Positions 28,367 through 36,083 of a DNA stretch of 64,000 nt are shown here, in pieces. Position numbers and translations under genes: made by a program. Source of the stretch: an uncultured Porphyromonadaceae bacterium (GTDB lineage Bacteria; Bacteroidota; Bacteroidia; Bacteroidales; Barnesiellaceae); contig UPYI01000008.1 of NCBI GenBank assembly GCA_900538555.1, positions 118,279-182,278 on the forward strand, given 5' to 3'. Every line of letters starts with the position of its first letter. Position 1 is the stretch's first letter. Under the pieces are notes generated by a model. The model was not told the DNA's origin and ran no database searches. It saw only the letters and a list, made by a program, of their open reading frames with translations.

Positions 28367-29689
28367 ATGAAAAAAATTACTCTTTTAACAACATCAGTAT
28401 TACTTGCTGCCGGCGCATTTGCCCAAGAAACCACCGAACCCGCAACGCCTATGTGGGTAGTTGAAGTCAATTGCACCGAGCCCGCAGATGTTGCCGGGGT
28501 CAGCACCTACGAATTGACAAATACCGGTGCAAAGAACGGAGAGTTCGAGATCTTCTCCTGCTCATTCACCCTTCCCGACGCAAAAGCCAACAAACCGACA
28601 AAGAATTTCATTACGCTTACATACACGCCCGAAGATGGCAGTGCCGCTATTACCGCCAAACCCAATTCGAACGGAGCCATCTACGTCCAACCGAATGCAG
28701 GCGACCTGACGATTACCGTAAGTTCTTTCAAAAATACAAAGGGATTGCAAACCGTATGGAGTACAACCGCCTACGGACTTACCGATGCCAAACGCCGGGC
28801 TCTTGCCTACTTCACGCCAAGCGTTTCCGGTGAGAGTGCAACCGCTTATTTCAACAATGCGATCAACAACAGCGAATACAAAGTAATACAAGGCAACAAA
28901 GGTTCGACGGTAAACTATGTTTCCGGTTCGAATGCCGATGTATTCACCTTCACCCCTAAGCAGAAATGGGCTACCGGAATATACAAAACCACGCTCGACT
29001 ATACCACCATGGACTTCGCTATCGAAGCTGCCCAAAGCATTGAGGTAAATATCGACAGTTTCTGCACATTCGTCGCACCTGCCGATGTCATCATACCCGA
29101 AGGTGTGAAAGCCTACACGTTGAAATACAATGCTGAAACGCCCGACACCCTCGAAGCAGTAAAAGTTGAAAGCGGAACGCTGGCAGCAAATACCCCCGTA
29201 GTGGTGAAAGCGGAAACAAGCGGTGTCTATACGTTCGACATAACCAGTGCCGCCTCCTACACGACCGAAGGAGAAACTGCCGATACGTTCATCCACGACG
29301 TTACCACCGAGGACAACGTACTCACCGGTGTTTTCCAACCCCATAATATCGTGGACGGCACGAATAACGATGGTGTCTATCCCTTTGCGAACGGAGCGTT
29401 CAACTTGTGGGACGGCAAAGACAGCACCGACGGAAAAGGTAAAGTCGTAAACTGGCACATCGTATATCCGTTCACCGCTTATGTCGTACTGCCTGCCGAT
29501 GTGACCGAAAGACCCGAAAGCCTTGCGATCAACTTCCCGACCGAAACCGGCGGTGATCCTACCGGTATCGACAGCATAACCCTCGACAAAGAATCAGATG
29601 CCCGGACATACAACCTGCTGGGTATGCCCGTAGACGAAGACTACAAAGGCATCGTGATCCGCAACGGTAAAAAACAGATTCAAAAGTAA
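28367..29689 (+). CDS. Secreted protein of unknown function with sorting-type tail
   Basis: 440 aa; signal peptide 1-19 (AGAFAQ). The mature protein is beta-rich without a recognised catalytic motif. A central segment (CTFVAPADVIIPEGVKAYTL, then TLAANTPVVVKA) resembles a domain common in Bacteroidota exported proteins that carry adhesion or cell-surface modules. The C-terminus (YNLLGMPV...YKGIVIRNGKKQIQK) is nearly identical to the tail of the GH5 enzyme. Placed within the PUL and preceded by the same upstream 13-mer as the GH5 gene, it is probably co-regulated and may bind the glycan. Function not assigned. Confidence 0.8.
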   Translation: MKKITLLTTSVLLAAGAFAQETTEPATPMWVVEVNCTEPADVAGVSTYELTNTGAKNGEFEIFSCSFTLPDAKANKPTKNFITLTYTPEDGSAAITAKPNSNGAIYVQPNAGDLTITVSSFKNTKGLQTVWSTTAYGLTDAKRRALAYFTPSVSGESATAYFNNAINNSEYKVIQGNKGSTVNYVSGSNADVFTFTPKQKWATGIYKTTLDYTTMDFAIEAAQSIEVNIDSFCTFVAPADVIIPEGVKAYTLKYNAETPDTLEAVKVESGTLAANTPVVVKAETSGVYTFDITSAASYTTEGETADTFIHDVTTEDNVLTGVFQPHNIVDGTNNDGVYPFANGAFNLWDGKDSTDGKGKVVNWHIVYPFTAYVVLPADVTERPESLAINFPTETGGDPTGIDSITLDKESDARTYNLLGMPVDEDYKGIVIRNGKKQIQK

Positions 29690-29715
29690 AAGAGATATAT
29701 AGGTTAGTGAAAATG

Positions 29716-29774
29716 GATTACAAGCCCGGAATCGCCGACCGGCAACCGGAAATGAAAATTCCGGGCTTGTAATC
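29716..29774. terminator. Perfect 17-bp inverted repeat
   Basis: GATTACAAGCCCGGAAT (29716-29732) pairs perfectly with 29758-29774 around a 25-nt loop. It sits 26 bp after the preceding stop. There is no T-run, so it may be a 3'-stabilising hairpin or a weak terminator. Confidence 0.6.
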
Positions 29775-29871
29775 GCAAAAATCCACTTCCGGCAATATCC
29801 CGGCACGATTACGAGAAAAATAACCATATCGGAATCAGTCGAACCTTTTAACCCTCAAAAAAAATATAGTT

Positions 29872-30630
29872 ATGAAAACATCTACACGTATTCTCACAGT
29901 TGCCTCTTTGGCATTCATCGTAGCCTCCGCCGGCGCACAGACCACACCCGATACTCCTCCCACCATAAAATGGGATCCGGCAGAAGTGGCTGTCATCTAC
30001 GCCGCCGACCAGGAAACATTCTTCGACGTATTCAAAGATTCACAAGGCAATCCTGCTAATGCATGGACACAGCCAAAATGGGGGCAATCTTGCGTCATCA
30101 GCGACGACGAATGCGGCGATGGCGCAGCAGTACGCATCGACAACCTCGACTTCCTGCCCTTGCAGTTCCAAGCCACAGTAGACCTGAGCGAATACCGCTT
30201 CTTCCACATGGATATCTGGACTCAGAACGACGATCAGATCTGTATCAAATTCCAGAACTGGTGGCCCGGAGAATCATTCGTTACCGAAGTCTATAACATC
30301 AAAGGCGGCGAATGGACCCGTCTCGATATCGATCTCGACCGCGAAGATTTCACTTGGTCGAAGAAAAACGAAGTTCCCCAACACTGCATCAATGTGTTGC
30401 AAATCGCCGGAGAGAAAGTTCCCAACGATTATCCCCACTCGCCTGCCATCTATATGACCAATATCATGGCTCATAACGATGCTTCCGTTCTCGACGATTC
30501 CGGTATCGACAGCATCACTACCGACAAAGGTGCCGCCGATGGTGCCCTCTACAACATCTTCGGACAACGTGTCGGCAAAGATTACAAAGGCTTAGTCATC
30601 ACCAAAGGTCGTAAGTTCATACAAAAATAA
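29872..30630 (+). CDS. Secreted free-standing carbohydrate-binding-like module with sorting-type tail
   Basis: 252 aa; signal peptide 1-22 (ASAGAQ). The single domain (about 30-205) has the same order of elements as the four repeated modules of the GH5 enzyme: VDLSEYRFFHMDIW corresponds to their (Y/V)xHxD segment, GEWTRLDIDL to GEWTSIDIPL, and AIYMTNIMAH to MDNVYFY. The tail (YNIFGQRV...YKGLVITKGRKFIQK) is of the same sorting type. It probably binds the same glycan as the GH5 modules. Last gene of the PUL; a strong terminator follows. Confidence 0.75.
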   Translation: MKTSTRILTVASLAFIVASAGAQTTPDTPPTIKWDPAEVAVIYAADQETFFDVFKDSQGNPANAWTQPKWGQSCVISDDECGDGAAVRIDNLDFLPLQFQATVDLSEYRFFHMDIWTQNDDQICIKFQNWWPGESFVTEVYNIKGGEWTRLDIDLDREDFTWSKKNEVPQHCINVLQIAGEKVPNDYPHSPAIYMTNIMAHNDASVLDDSGIDSITTDKGAADGALYNIFGQRVGKDYKGLVITKGRKFIQK

Positions 30631-30701
30631 CCGACCCGAGCGCAAGCCTCGAAAAAGGGAAAATAAAGCGTCCCAACTTAAATAAAATGTCCTTTTATTC
30701 C

Positions 30702-30740
30702 ACCGTCCTCGCCGCAACTCTGTGGTGAGGACGGTTTTTT
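30702..30740 (+). terminator. Intrinsic terminator of the PUL
   Basis: A 12-bp stem (30702-30713 with 30724-30735, one G:T wobble; core CCGTCCTC/GAGGACGG) is followed by a T-run. It lies about 70 bp after the last PUL gene. Confidence 0.9.
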
Positions 30741-30786
30741 CAGATTCGGACGCTTCCGGAAGGTTGCTTCTGCCCTCGCCTTTCAC

Positions 30787-30954
30787 TATCTTTGGATAAG
30801 ACAGGAGGCGGCTCGGCATGATCAATTCGTGAAACATTCGTTTCCCATTTGCTTCTGCTCTCTCCTTTCACTATCTTTGACGATGTCTTAGATACTCCGC
30901 CTCAGCAAACTTGCAAATAAATTTGCGTTTGCACTCGGCTTATCCGTATCTTTG
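30787..30954 (+). repeat. Array of promoter-bearing repeats before the HAD-ribF genes
   Basis: Three copies of TATCTTTG (30787-30794, 30872-30879, 30947-30954) end three related units of about 75-85 bp. The last has the full layout: GCCTCAGCAAAC, CAAATAAATTTG (TTTG at 30922-30925 as -33), a 21-nt spacer containing CACTCGGCTT, then the -7 box. It closely resembles units at 38448-38572 and, on the minus strand, 51312-51388. It is the likely promoter of the downstream genes. Confidence 0.7.
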
Positions 30955-31041
30955 TACGATTTTGGTTGTCAGCCTGCCTTGTAAGCAGCAAGGAGGTGAG
31001 GCATCCGGATCTCAACCCCAACCTAATAAATTGTTTCGGTT

Positions 31042-31668
31042 ATGGAATTACTGCATGGTGTCAAAAACTTATTGTTCGATTTAGGCGGCGTATTAATGGA
31101 TCTGAACCGCCAACGATGCGTCGATGCGTTCGTGGCTTTGGGCTATCGGGATGCCGATAAAATGTTGGGAGAATATGCACAGCAAGGCGTATTCATGGCG
31201 TTGGAAGAGGGGAAGGTTTCCCCCGAAGAATTCCGGGCTGCCATCCGTCATGAAATCGGCAAAGAGGTAACGGACGAAGCGATCGACTATGCCCTGAATC
31301 AGTTTTTGTTAGGAATTCCCGATGCCAAACTTTCTTTGCTGCGCAAACTCCGCGAACACTATCGGGTGATGATGCTCAGCAACACCAACTCGATCATGTT
31401 CGAGCAAGGTATCGACCGGGATTTCCGGATACAGGGACTGACTGTAAACGACTACTTCGACGAAAAATATCTGTCGTACGAACTGGGCGTCGCCAAACCT
31501 AAACCCGAAATTTTCGAAAAGGTAATCGCCCTATCGGGCATCAAACCCGAAGAGACCTTATTCTTCGACGACTCGCAAGCCAATCTCGACGCCGCTACCC
31601 GATTCGGATTCCGCACCTATTTAGTAGCGCCATTCTCCGATTTCTCATCGCTGTTCAACCTCGAATAA
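31042..31668 (+). CDS. HAD-superfamily phosphatase
   Basis: 208 aa. Motif I is FDLGGVLMD with nucleophile Asp13 (the DxG form usual in YihX-like members), motif II is MMLSNTN, motif III Lys is in KPKPEIF, and motif IV is FFDDSQANLDAA. A helical cap (about 17-85) marks subfamily IA. Expected to hydrolyse a small phosphorylated sugar or cofactor in the cytoplasm. RibF starts 4 bp downstream; since riboflavin synthesis needs a HAD phosphatase step in many bacteria, a flavin role is possible but unproven. Confidence 0.88.
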   Translation: MELLHGVKNLLFDLGGVLMDLNRQRCVDAFVALGYRDADKMLGEYAQQGVFMALEEGKVSPEEFRAAIRHEIGKEVTDEAIDYALNQFLLGIPDAKLSLLRKLREHYRVMMLSNTNSIMFEQGIDRDFRIQGLTVNDYFDEKYLSYELGVAKPKPEIFEKVIALSGIKPEETLFFDDSQANLDAATRFGFRTYLVAPFSDFSSLFNLE

Positions 31669-31672
31669 TCGT

Positions 31673-32602
31673 ATGCAAGTAGTTTCGTCGCTCCTCTTTA
31701 CCCCGGATAAACCGCTGATGGCTTCCATCGGCATATTCGACGGTGTACATCTCGGCCACCGGTCGCTATTGGCACAGATCGGACAGTACGCCGGAGAACG
31801 GTCGATGTATTCGGCGGTAGTCACATTCAAAGAGCATCCGAAACATGTATTGCATCCGGAATCGGCTCTACCGCTTCTGAACACGCCGGAAGAGCGCATC
31901 GAAAAACTCGGTGAAGCGGGCATCGATTATGTGATTTTACTCGATTTCACCGAAGAAATCGCCAATCTGTCTGCCCACGATTTCTTACGGTTGCTCTCCG
32001 AAAAATACCACGTGAAAGGTATAGTCATAGGCTACGACCATCGGTTCGGGCACAACCGGACGGAAGGGTTCGAACAATACGCAGCCTATGGAAAAGAATT
32101 GGGAATAGAAGTAATTCGCGGCAACGAATCGACATACAAAGGCGCATCGGTCAGTTCGTCGGTAATACGTTCGTTATTGACAAACGGGGATGTACGCACT
32201 GCTGCCGAACGGCTCTCCTACCCCTACGCCCTGCAAGGGCGGGTAATCGGCGGATACCGCATCGGACGGAAAATCGGATTTCCCACAGCCAACCTGCAAC
32301 CGGTCGATCGCAGAAAGATCATTCCGATGTCGGGAGTATATGCCGTACAGGCGGTATTGCCCGACCGCTCCGTTCATCCGGGCATGTTGAACCTCGGACA
32401 GCGTCCTACACTGGAACGTCCGAACGATTACAGCATCGAAGTCCATCTGTTCGACTTCTCCGGCGATCTTTACGGAGAAACGATAACAGTCCGTTTCATC
32501 GAGTTTTTACGCCCCGAGCGGAAAATGTCGGGACTGGAAGAGTTGTGCCGGCAACTGCGGAATGACGAAGAAAATGCCCGGAAGATTCTTGCCGGCTATT
32601 AA
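31673..32602 (+). CDS. ribF: Bifunctional riboflavin kinase/FAD synthetase RibF
   Basis: 309 aa, standard length. The N-terminal nucleotidyltransferase domain shows GIFDGVHLGHRSLL and YDHRFGHNR, then VSSSVIRSLL. The C-terminal riboflavin kinase domain shows GRKIGFPTANLQ and GVYAVQ. It converts riboflavin to FMN and FAD. Its stop codon overlaps that of the convergent methyltransferase gene by 4 bp with no room for a terminator between them. Confidence 0.96.
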   Translation: MQVVSSLLFTPDKPLMASIGIFDGVHLGHRSLLAQIGQYAGERSMYSAVVTFKEHPKHVLHPESALPLLNTPEERIEKLGEAGIDYVILLDFTEEIANLSAHDFLRLLSEKYHVKGIVIGYDHRFGHNRTEGFEQYAAYGKELGIEVIRGNESTYKGASVSSSVIRSLLTNGDVRTAAERLSYPYALQGRVIGGYRIGRKIGFPTANLQPVDRRKIIPMSGVYAVQAVLPDRSVHPGMLNLGQRPTLERPNDYSIEVHLFDFSGDLYGETITVRFIEFLRPERKMSGLEELCRQLRNDEENARKILAGY

Positions 32603-33321
32603 AAAGAGATCTGATAATCCTGTTTGTTCAACTTCGGATCGCAGGTAACGAATCCGAACGATTTCAAATCGACGGTCACCCGCACCCGGTCGTCGGATTT
32701 GATTTTCTGCCAATAAGCTGCCGCCTCCCGTTTGTTGATACCGCCCAAGAAAAGCAACAACCCCTTCTGCAACGCGGTTTCTATCCATTCGCCCAACTGC
32801 TGCGGGTCGCCGCAACCCGAATGCAATACAAGCATATCGCCCGGACGACAAGCCGTAAAGAAATTGCCGACAGTACAAGCCGCCGGCATATCCGGCAACT
32901 CTATCTCCGCGCCCCATTCATCGAACAATCCGCCTACGGTTTTCCGCACAGCCGGATCGGAATCGGCAACGACCAAAGCCGCTTTGCCGCTCGCACGTTT
33001 CAGATAGAGCGAGGATATGCCCAGACGGGTACCGACCTCCAATATCGATGCCGGATGAAAATGATTGACTAAACGGAAAAGCAGACGTGCCTCTTTCCGG
33101 GAAGGAATCCGATAACGTGAAGCGATACCCGACACTTCCGCCCGATGTTTCACCTCTTCCCAGATCGCATCGATTTCATCGTAGGCATAATAGGGCGCAC
33201 GCTCCTTAATCACCTTCGTCACTAAACGATAAGCGAACGGAGAATGGATGCCGTACCCATGCGCATGCCGCATCCGATTGATCTTATTCCACGTCTTTTT
33301 AAGCGGTCGCCGTATCATCAC
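32599..33321 (-). CDS. Class I SAM-dependent methyltransferase
   Basis: 240 aa. The N-terminal HGYGIHSPFAYRLVTKVI is a segment characteristic of a Bacteroidota methyltransferase group, followed by the SAM-binding loop SILEVGTRLGISSLYL, an acidic end of strand 2 (VVADSDP) and LVLHSGCGDPQ. Substrate unknown. The start (33321) lies inside the 3' end of the YfhO-type gene (23-bp overlap), so the two are probably translated from one minus-strand mRNA. Confidence 0.78.
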   Translation of the reverse strand: MMIRRPLKKTWNKINRMRHAHGYGIHSPFAYRLVTKVIKERAPYYAYDEIDAIWEEVKHRAEVSGIASRYRIPSRKEARLLFRLVNHFHPASILEVGTRLGISSLYLKRASGKAALVVADSDPAVRKTVGGLFDEWGAEIELPDMPAACTVGNFFTACRPGDMLVLHSGCGDPQQLGEWIETALQKGLLLFLGGINKREAAAYWQKIKSDDRVRVTVDLKSFGFVTCDPKLNKQDYQISF

Positions 33322-35761
33322 TCCCTTTTTTACGAGTACACAACGAGAAGTATGCCGCAGCTATCGCCGCCAATAAAATCAATGCCATCGATACATACGC
33401 AATACTTTCGGTTACCGGAATCGAAGCCGGTTCGAACCGGAATACGATTTCGTGGTCGCCCGCCGGAATATTCAAAGCCCGCAGCACATAGTTCACCCGC
33501 CCCATTTCCACCGGCTCTCCGTCGATCGAGACCTTCCAGCCCCACGGGAAATAGATTTCGGAGAAGACCGCCAGCCCGCCATTCCGGCTCACCGCACGAT
33601 AGCGTAATTCGTTCGGCTTATATACCGTCTCGTAGATCGTATCGTTGTCGGACGGCAGAGCGGCAGGAGCGGACAAGACGGAACGGAACCGTTCGTCGGC
33701 AACCGCCGTTTCGCGTAAATCGATCAAGTCGAGAGCCGCCATCTCCTCGTCGGGTGTCGCCGCCCATTCCAAAGCAGATACCCACCAGGCATTGCCGAAC
33801 GCCTCATCGTTCCGTTCCACAAACGAAGAACGGCGATCTTCCGACGGCAAAATAAAGTAACGCGTATTCAGCATATTGAATACCTCCATATTGCCTTTCA
33901 GCAACTGGCGGTCGATCAAATCCTGATAGCGGCGCAATTTCGCCGCGTTATATCCGCCCACCGATTTGTGATAGTACGATGTTCCGGCTTCGTTGAATGA
34001 GTTGGCAGCCATATTGAACACCCGATAGTTCGGATCGGTATCCTGCAAAATCAGTTTATCGTTTTCGGTCTTCGGGAAAGGCATTTCCGCTTTTGCTGCC
34101 GGAACGAAGTGCGAAGAGTTGAGATAACGTTTGTCTACCCCATACATATCGACCAGAATGATCGCTCCGACCAACGCCACAGTCAGTCCGCGATTGAGCT
34201 TACCGGCATAAAACAGCCACAGTACGACGATGCCGCCAGCCAATACCGCTACCGACCGCCACGCATCCGCACTCAATACCGCTTTCCGGGCTTCCGCCAC
34301 ACCCGAGAATATCGGGGCGACACCCGGTTCCTGTGCCATATATGCCAGCTCGTATTCGCTGTTGAACGGTCCGAACATCGACGGGAAAAGCGCAGCCAAC
34401 AACGAAACTCCCAAAGTAAGCCCGACACTGACATATACGGCTGTACGCTCCGTTTTCAACAACTGCGGACGTTCCAGAATCTCTTTCAAAGCCAATACCG
34501 CCAACAACGGAATACAAAACTCCGCCACGACCAGAATACTCGAAACCGCCCGGAAACGGTTATACATCGGGAAATAGTCGATAAACAGATCGGTAAGCGG
34601 CATGAAGTTCTTTCCCCACGACAGCATGACAGTGAGTACGGTGACAATCAACAACGCCCATTTCATCGGTGTTTTCACGATAAAGCAGCCCAAGACAAAA
34701 AGCAGGAAAACCAACGCGCCCACATATACAGGACCGACCGTACCGGGCTGATCGCCCCAATAGCTGTTTACCTGCGACAGGTAGGGACGTATCTGCGACG
34801 ATGCCGCCTTACGGGCGGTTTCGTTTTCGCCCAACACGCCCGAACCGCCGCCCTTGATATTCGGAATCAACAGCGACAGGGTTTCCATTTTGCCATAGCT
34901 CCATTGCGTGATGTATTCCCGGTCGAGACCGTCCGACTTCTGCGCTCCGGTTTCGGGCGAGGTAAGTTCGGAATGACCGCCCCGCATAGTCTCCTTACTG
35001 AATTTATAGGTATGATACAGGTTGGGCAGATTGCATCCTACGGCTATCGCACCGGCAAGCAGCAGCACAGCCGTCGATTTGGCGAACGTCTTCATCGTAT
35101 GCTCGCGATAGTGCTGCACTCCGAACGCGATCACCCATGCCGCCATGACGAACATGAAGTAATACGACATCTGTATGTGGTTATTGTACAACTGTAACGC
35201 ACCGAAAAGTGCAGCCAGTACGCACCCCCACAGATAGCGTTTGCGATAGATCAGAATCATACCGGCTATCGTCGGCGGTATATAGGCAAGCGTAATGAAT
35301 TTCCAGATATGTCCGGCTGTGATGATAATAAAGAAATAGGACGAGAAAGCATACGCCACAGCTCCTATGGCAGCCAGATACCACCGTACGCCCAAAGTCA
35401 GCAACAGGATAAAGAAACCGGTCATCATGATGAACACGAACGAAGCCGGTTCTGCCGCGCCCAAACGATACACGCCCGATACGGCACGCAATACGGCATT
35501 GTTCTTATACGACGGTGAGATCTGGAACGCAGGCATTCCCGAAAACATCGAATTCGTCCAATACGACTTCTCGCCGGTTTCGGCTTGGTAGGCGGCAATC
35601 TCCTGCCCCATAGCCCGTCCTTGCGTGGTATCGTGCTGCGCCAATGCGCGACCTTCCCAAATATCGGGTGCAAAATAGATATACGATACAAGCAGGAAGA
35701 ACAAAACAGAGCCTACATAAGGCAAGGCTTTTTTCAGGTAAGCCGTCAATGTATTTTTCAT
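33299..35761 (-). CDS. YfhO-family polytopic membrane protein
   Basis: 820 aa from ATG 35761; the frame continues upstream to a TTG but the promoter -7 box at 35788-35795 and the MKNTLTAYLKK membrane start support 35761. Multiple hydrophobic helices (first at about 12-30, then about ten between 100 and 500, one near the C-terminus) with a large extracytoplasmic part (about 550-790) match YfhO/GT-C-like proteins. Landmarks include the HDTTQGRAMGQE segment after helix 1 and WGWKVSIDGEPVEMGRVNYV near the end. Related proteins transfer sugars from lipid carriers to cell-envelope polymers; the acceptor here is unknown. Confidence 0.85.
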   Translation of the reverse strand: MKNTLTAYLKKALPYVGSVLFFLLVSYIYFAPDIWEGRALAQHDTTQGRAMGQEIAAYQAETGEKSYWTNSMFSGMPAFQISPSYKNNAVLRAVSGVYRLGAAEPASFVFIMMTGFFILLLTLGVRWYLAAIGAVAYAFSSYFFIIITAGHIWKFITLAYIPPTIAGMILIYRKRYLWGCVLAALFGALQLYNNHIQMSYYFMFVMAAWVIAFGVQHYREHTMKTFAKSTAVLLLAGAIAVGCNLPNLYHTYKFSKETMRGGHSELTSPETGAQKSDGLDREYITQWSYGKMETLSLLIPNIKGGGSGVLGENETARKAASSQIRPYLSQVNSYWGDQPGTVGPVYVGALVFLLFVLGCFIVKTPMKWALLIVTVLTVMLSWGKNFMPLTDLFIDYFPMYNRFRAVSSILVVAEFCIPLLAVLALKEILERPQLLKTERTAVYVSVGLTLGVSLLAALFPSMFGPFNSEYELAYMAQEPGVAPIFSGVAEARKAVLSADAWRSVAVLAGGIVVLWLFYAGKLNRGLTVALVGAIILVDMYGVDKRYLNSSHFVPAAKAEMPFPKTENDKLILQDTDPNYRVFNMAANSFNEAGTSYYHKSVGGYNAAKLRRYQDLIDRQLLKGNMEVFNMLNTRYFILPSEDRRSSFVERNDEAFGNAWWVSALEWAATPDEEMAALDLIDLRETAVADERFRSVLSAPAALPSDNDTIYETVYKPNELRYRAVSRNGGLAVFSEIYFPWGWKVSIDGEPVEMGRVNYVLRALNIPAGDHEIVFRFEPASIPVTESIAYVSMALILLAAIAAAYFSLCTRKKGSDDTATA

Positions 35762-35787
35762 ACCGGAATCAACTTGGTTTCTGCGAA

Positions 35788-35795
35788 CAAAGGTA
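35788..35795 (-). promoter_or_regulatory. Promoter -7 box for the YfhO-type gene
   Basis: CAAAGGTA on the plus strand reads TACCTTTG on the minus strand, matching TAnnTTTG, 27 bp before the start codon. Confidence 0.6.
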
Positions 35796-35862
35796 AAGAT
35801 TCGCCAAGAGAATGCCAAGCCCGAATCGGAAAAAGCAGTGGCTGCGAAAGGCTCGGACAATA

Positions 35863-35901
35863 AAAAAACCGCGTCACCCCTCGCAGGGAACGCGGTTTTC
35901 T
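35863..35901 (-). terminator. Terminator downstream of pnp
   Basis: AACCGCGT/ACGCGGTT arms flank a 13-15 nt loop; A-runs on one side and T-runs on the other make it usable in both directions. On the minus strand it ends the pnp transcript before the next promoter. Confidence 0.8.
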
Positions 35902-35930
35902 ATTATTTTAAACCTTTGGTTTTCAACAAA

Positions 35931-36079
35931 CGCTGCGCCTCGGCATAATCCATTCAAGCTTCTCTTGACGGCTTCTGCTCTCGGCTTGCAGTTTATTTAC
36001 ATAATCAACGCTTCGCCTCGGCATAATCCGTTCAAGTTTCACTTGACGGCTTCTGCACTCGGCTTGCAGTTTATTTTAA
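35931..36079. repeat. Tandem pair of about 75-bp repeats in the pnp 3' region
   Basis: Two units (about 35931-36008 and 36009-36079) share GCCTCGGCATAATCC, TTCAAG, CTTGACGGCTTCTGC, CTCGGCTTGCAGTTTATTT. They look like diverged relatives of the promoter-bearing repeats elsewhere (common GCGCCTC and TCGGCTTGCA blocks) but lack a TATCTTTG box. They fill most of the 320-bp gap between pnp and the next gene. Confidence 0.65.
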
Positions 36080-36083
36080 ACCT

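Noticed and set aside
30961..31041. Possible small ORF or riboswitch before the HAD-ribF pair
   Set aside because: The leader is too short for an FMN riboswitch and shows no conserved aptamer bases; no small ORF with support.
35762..35860. TTG-started extension of the YfhO-type protein
   Set aside because: Contains the -7 box at 35788-35795 and no conserved residues.
35931..36079. Tandem repeats considered as a CRISPR fragment
   Set aside because: Only two units of about 75 bp with no short uniform spacers and no cas genes.
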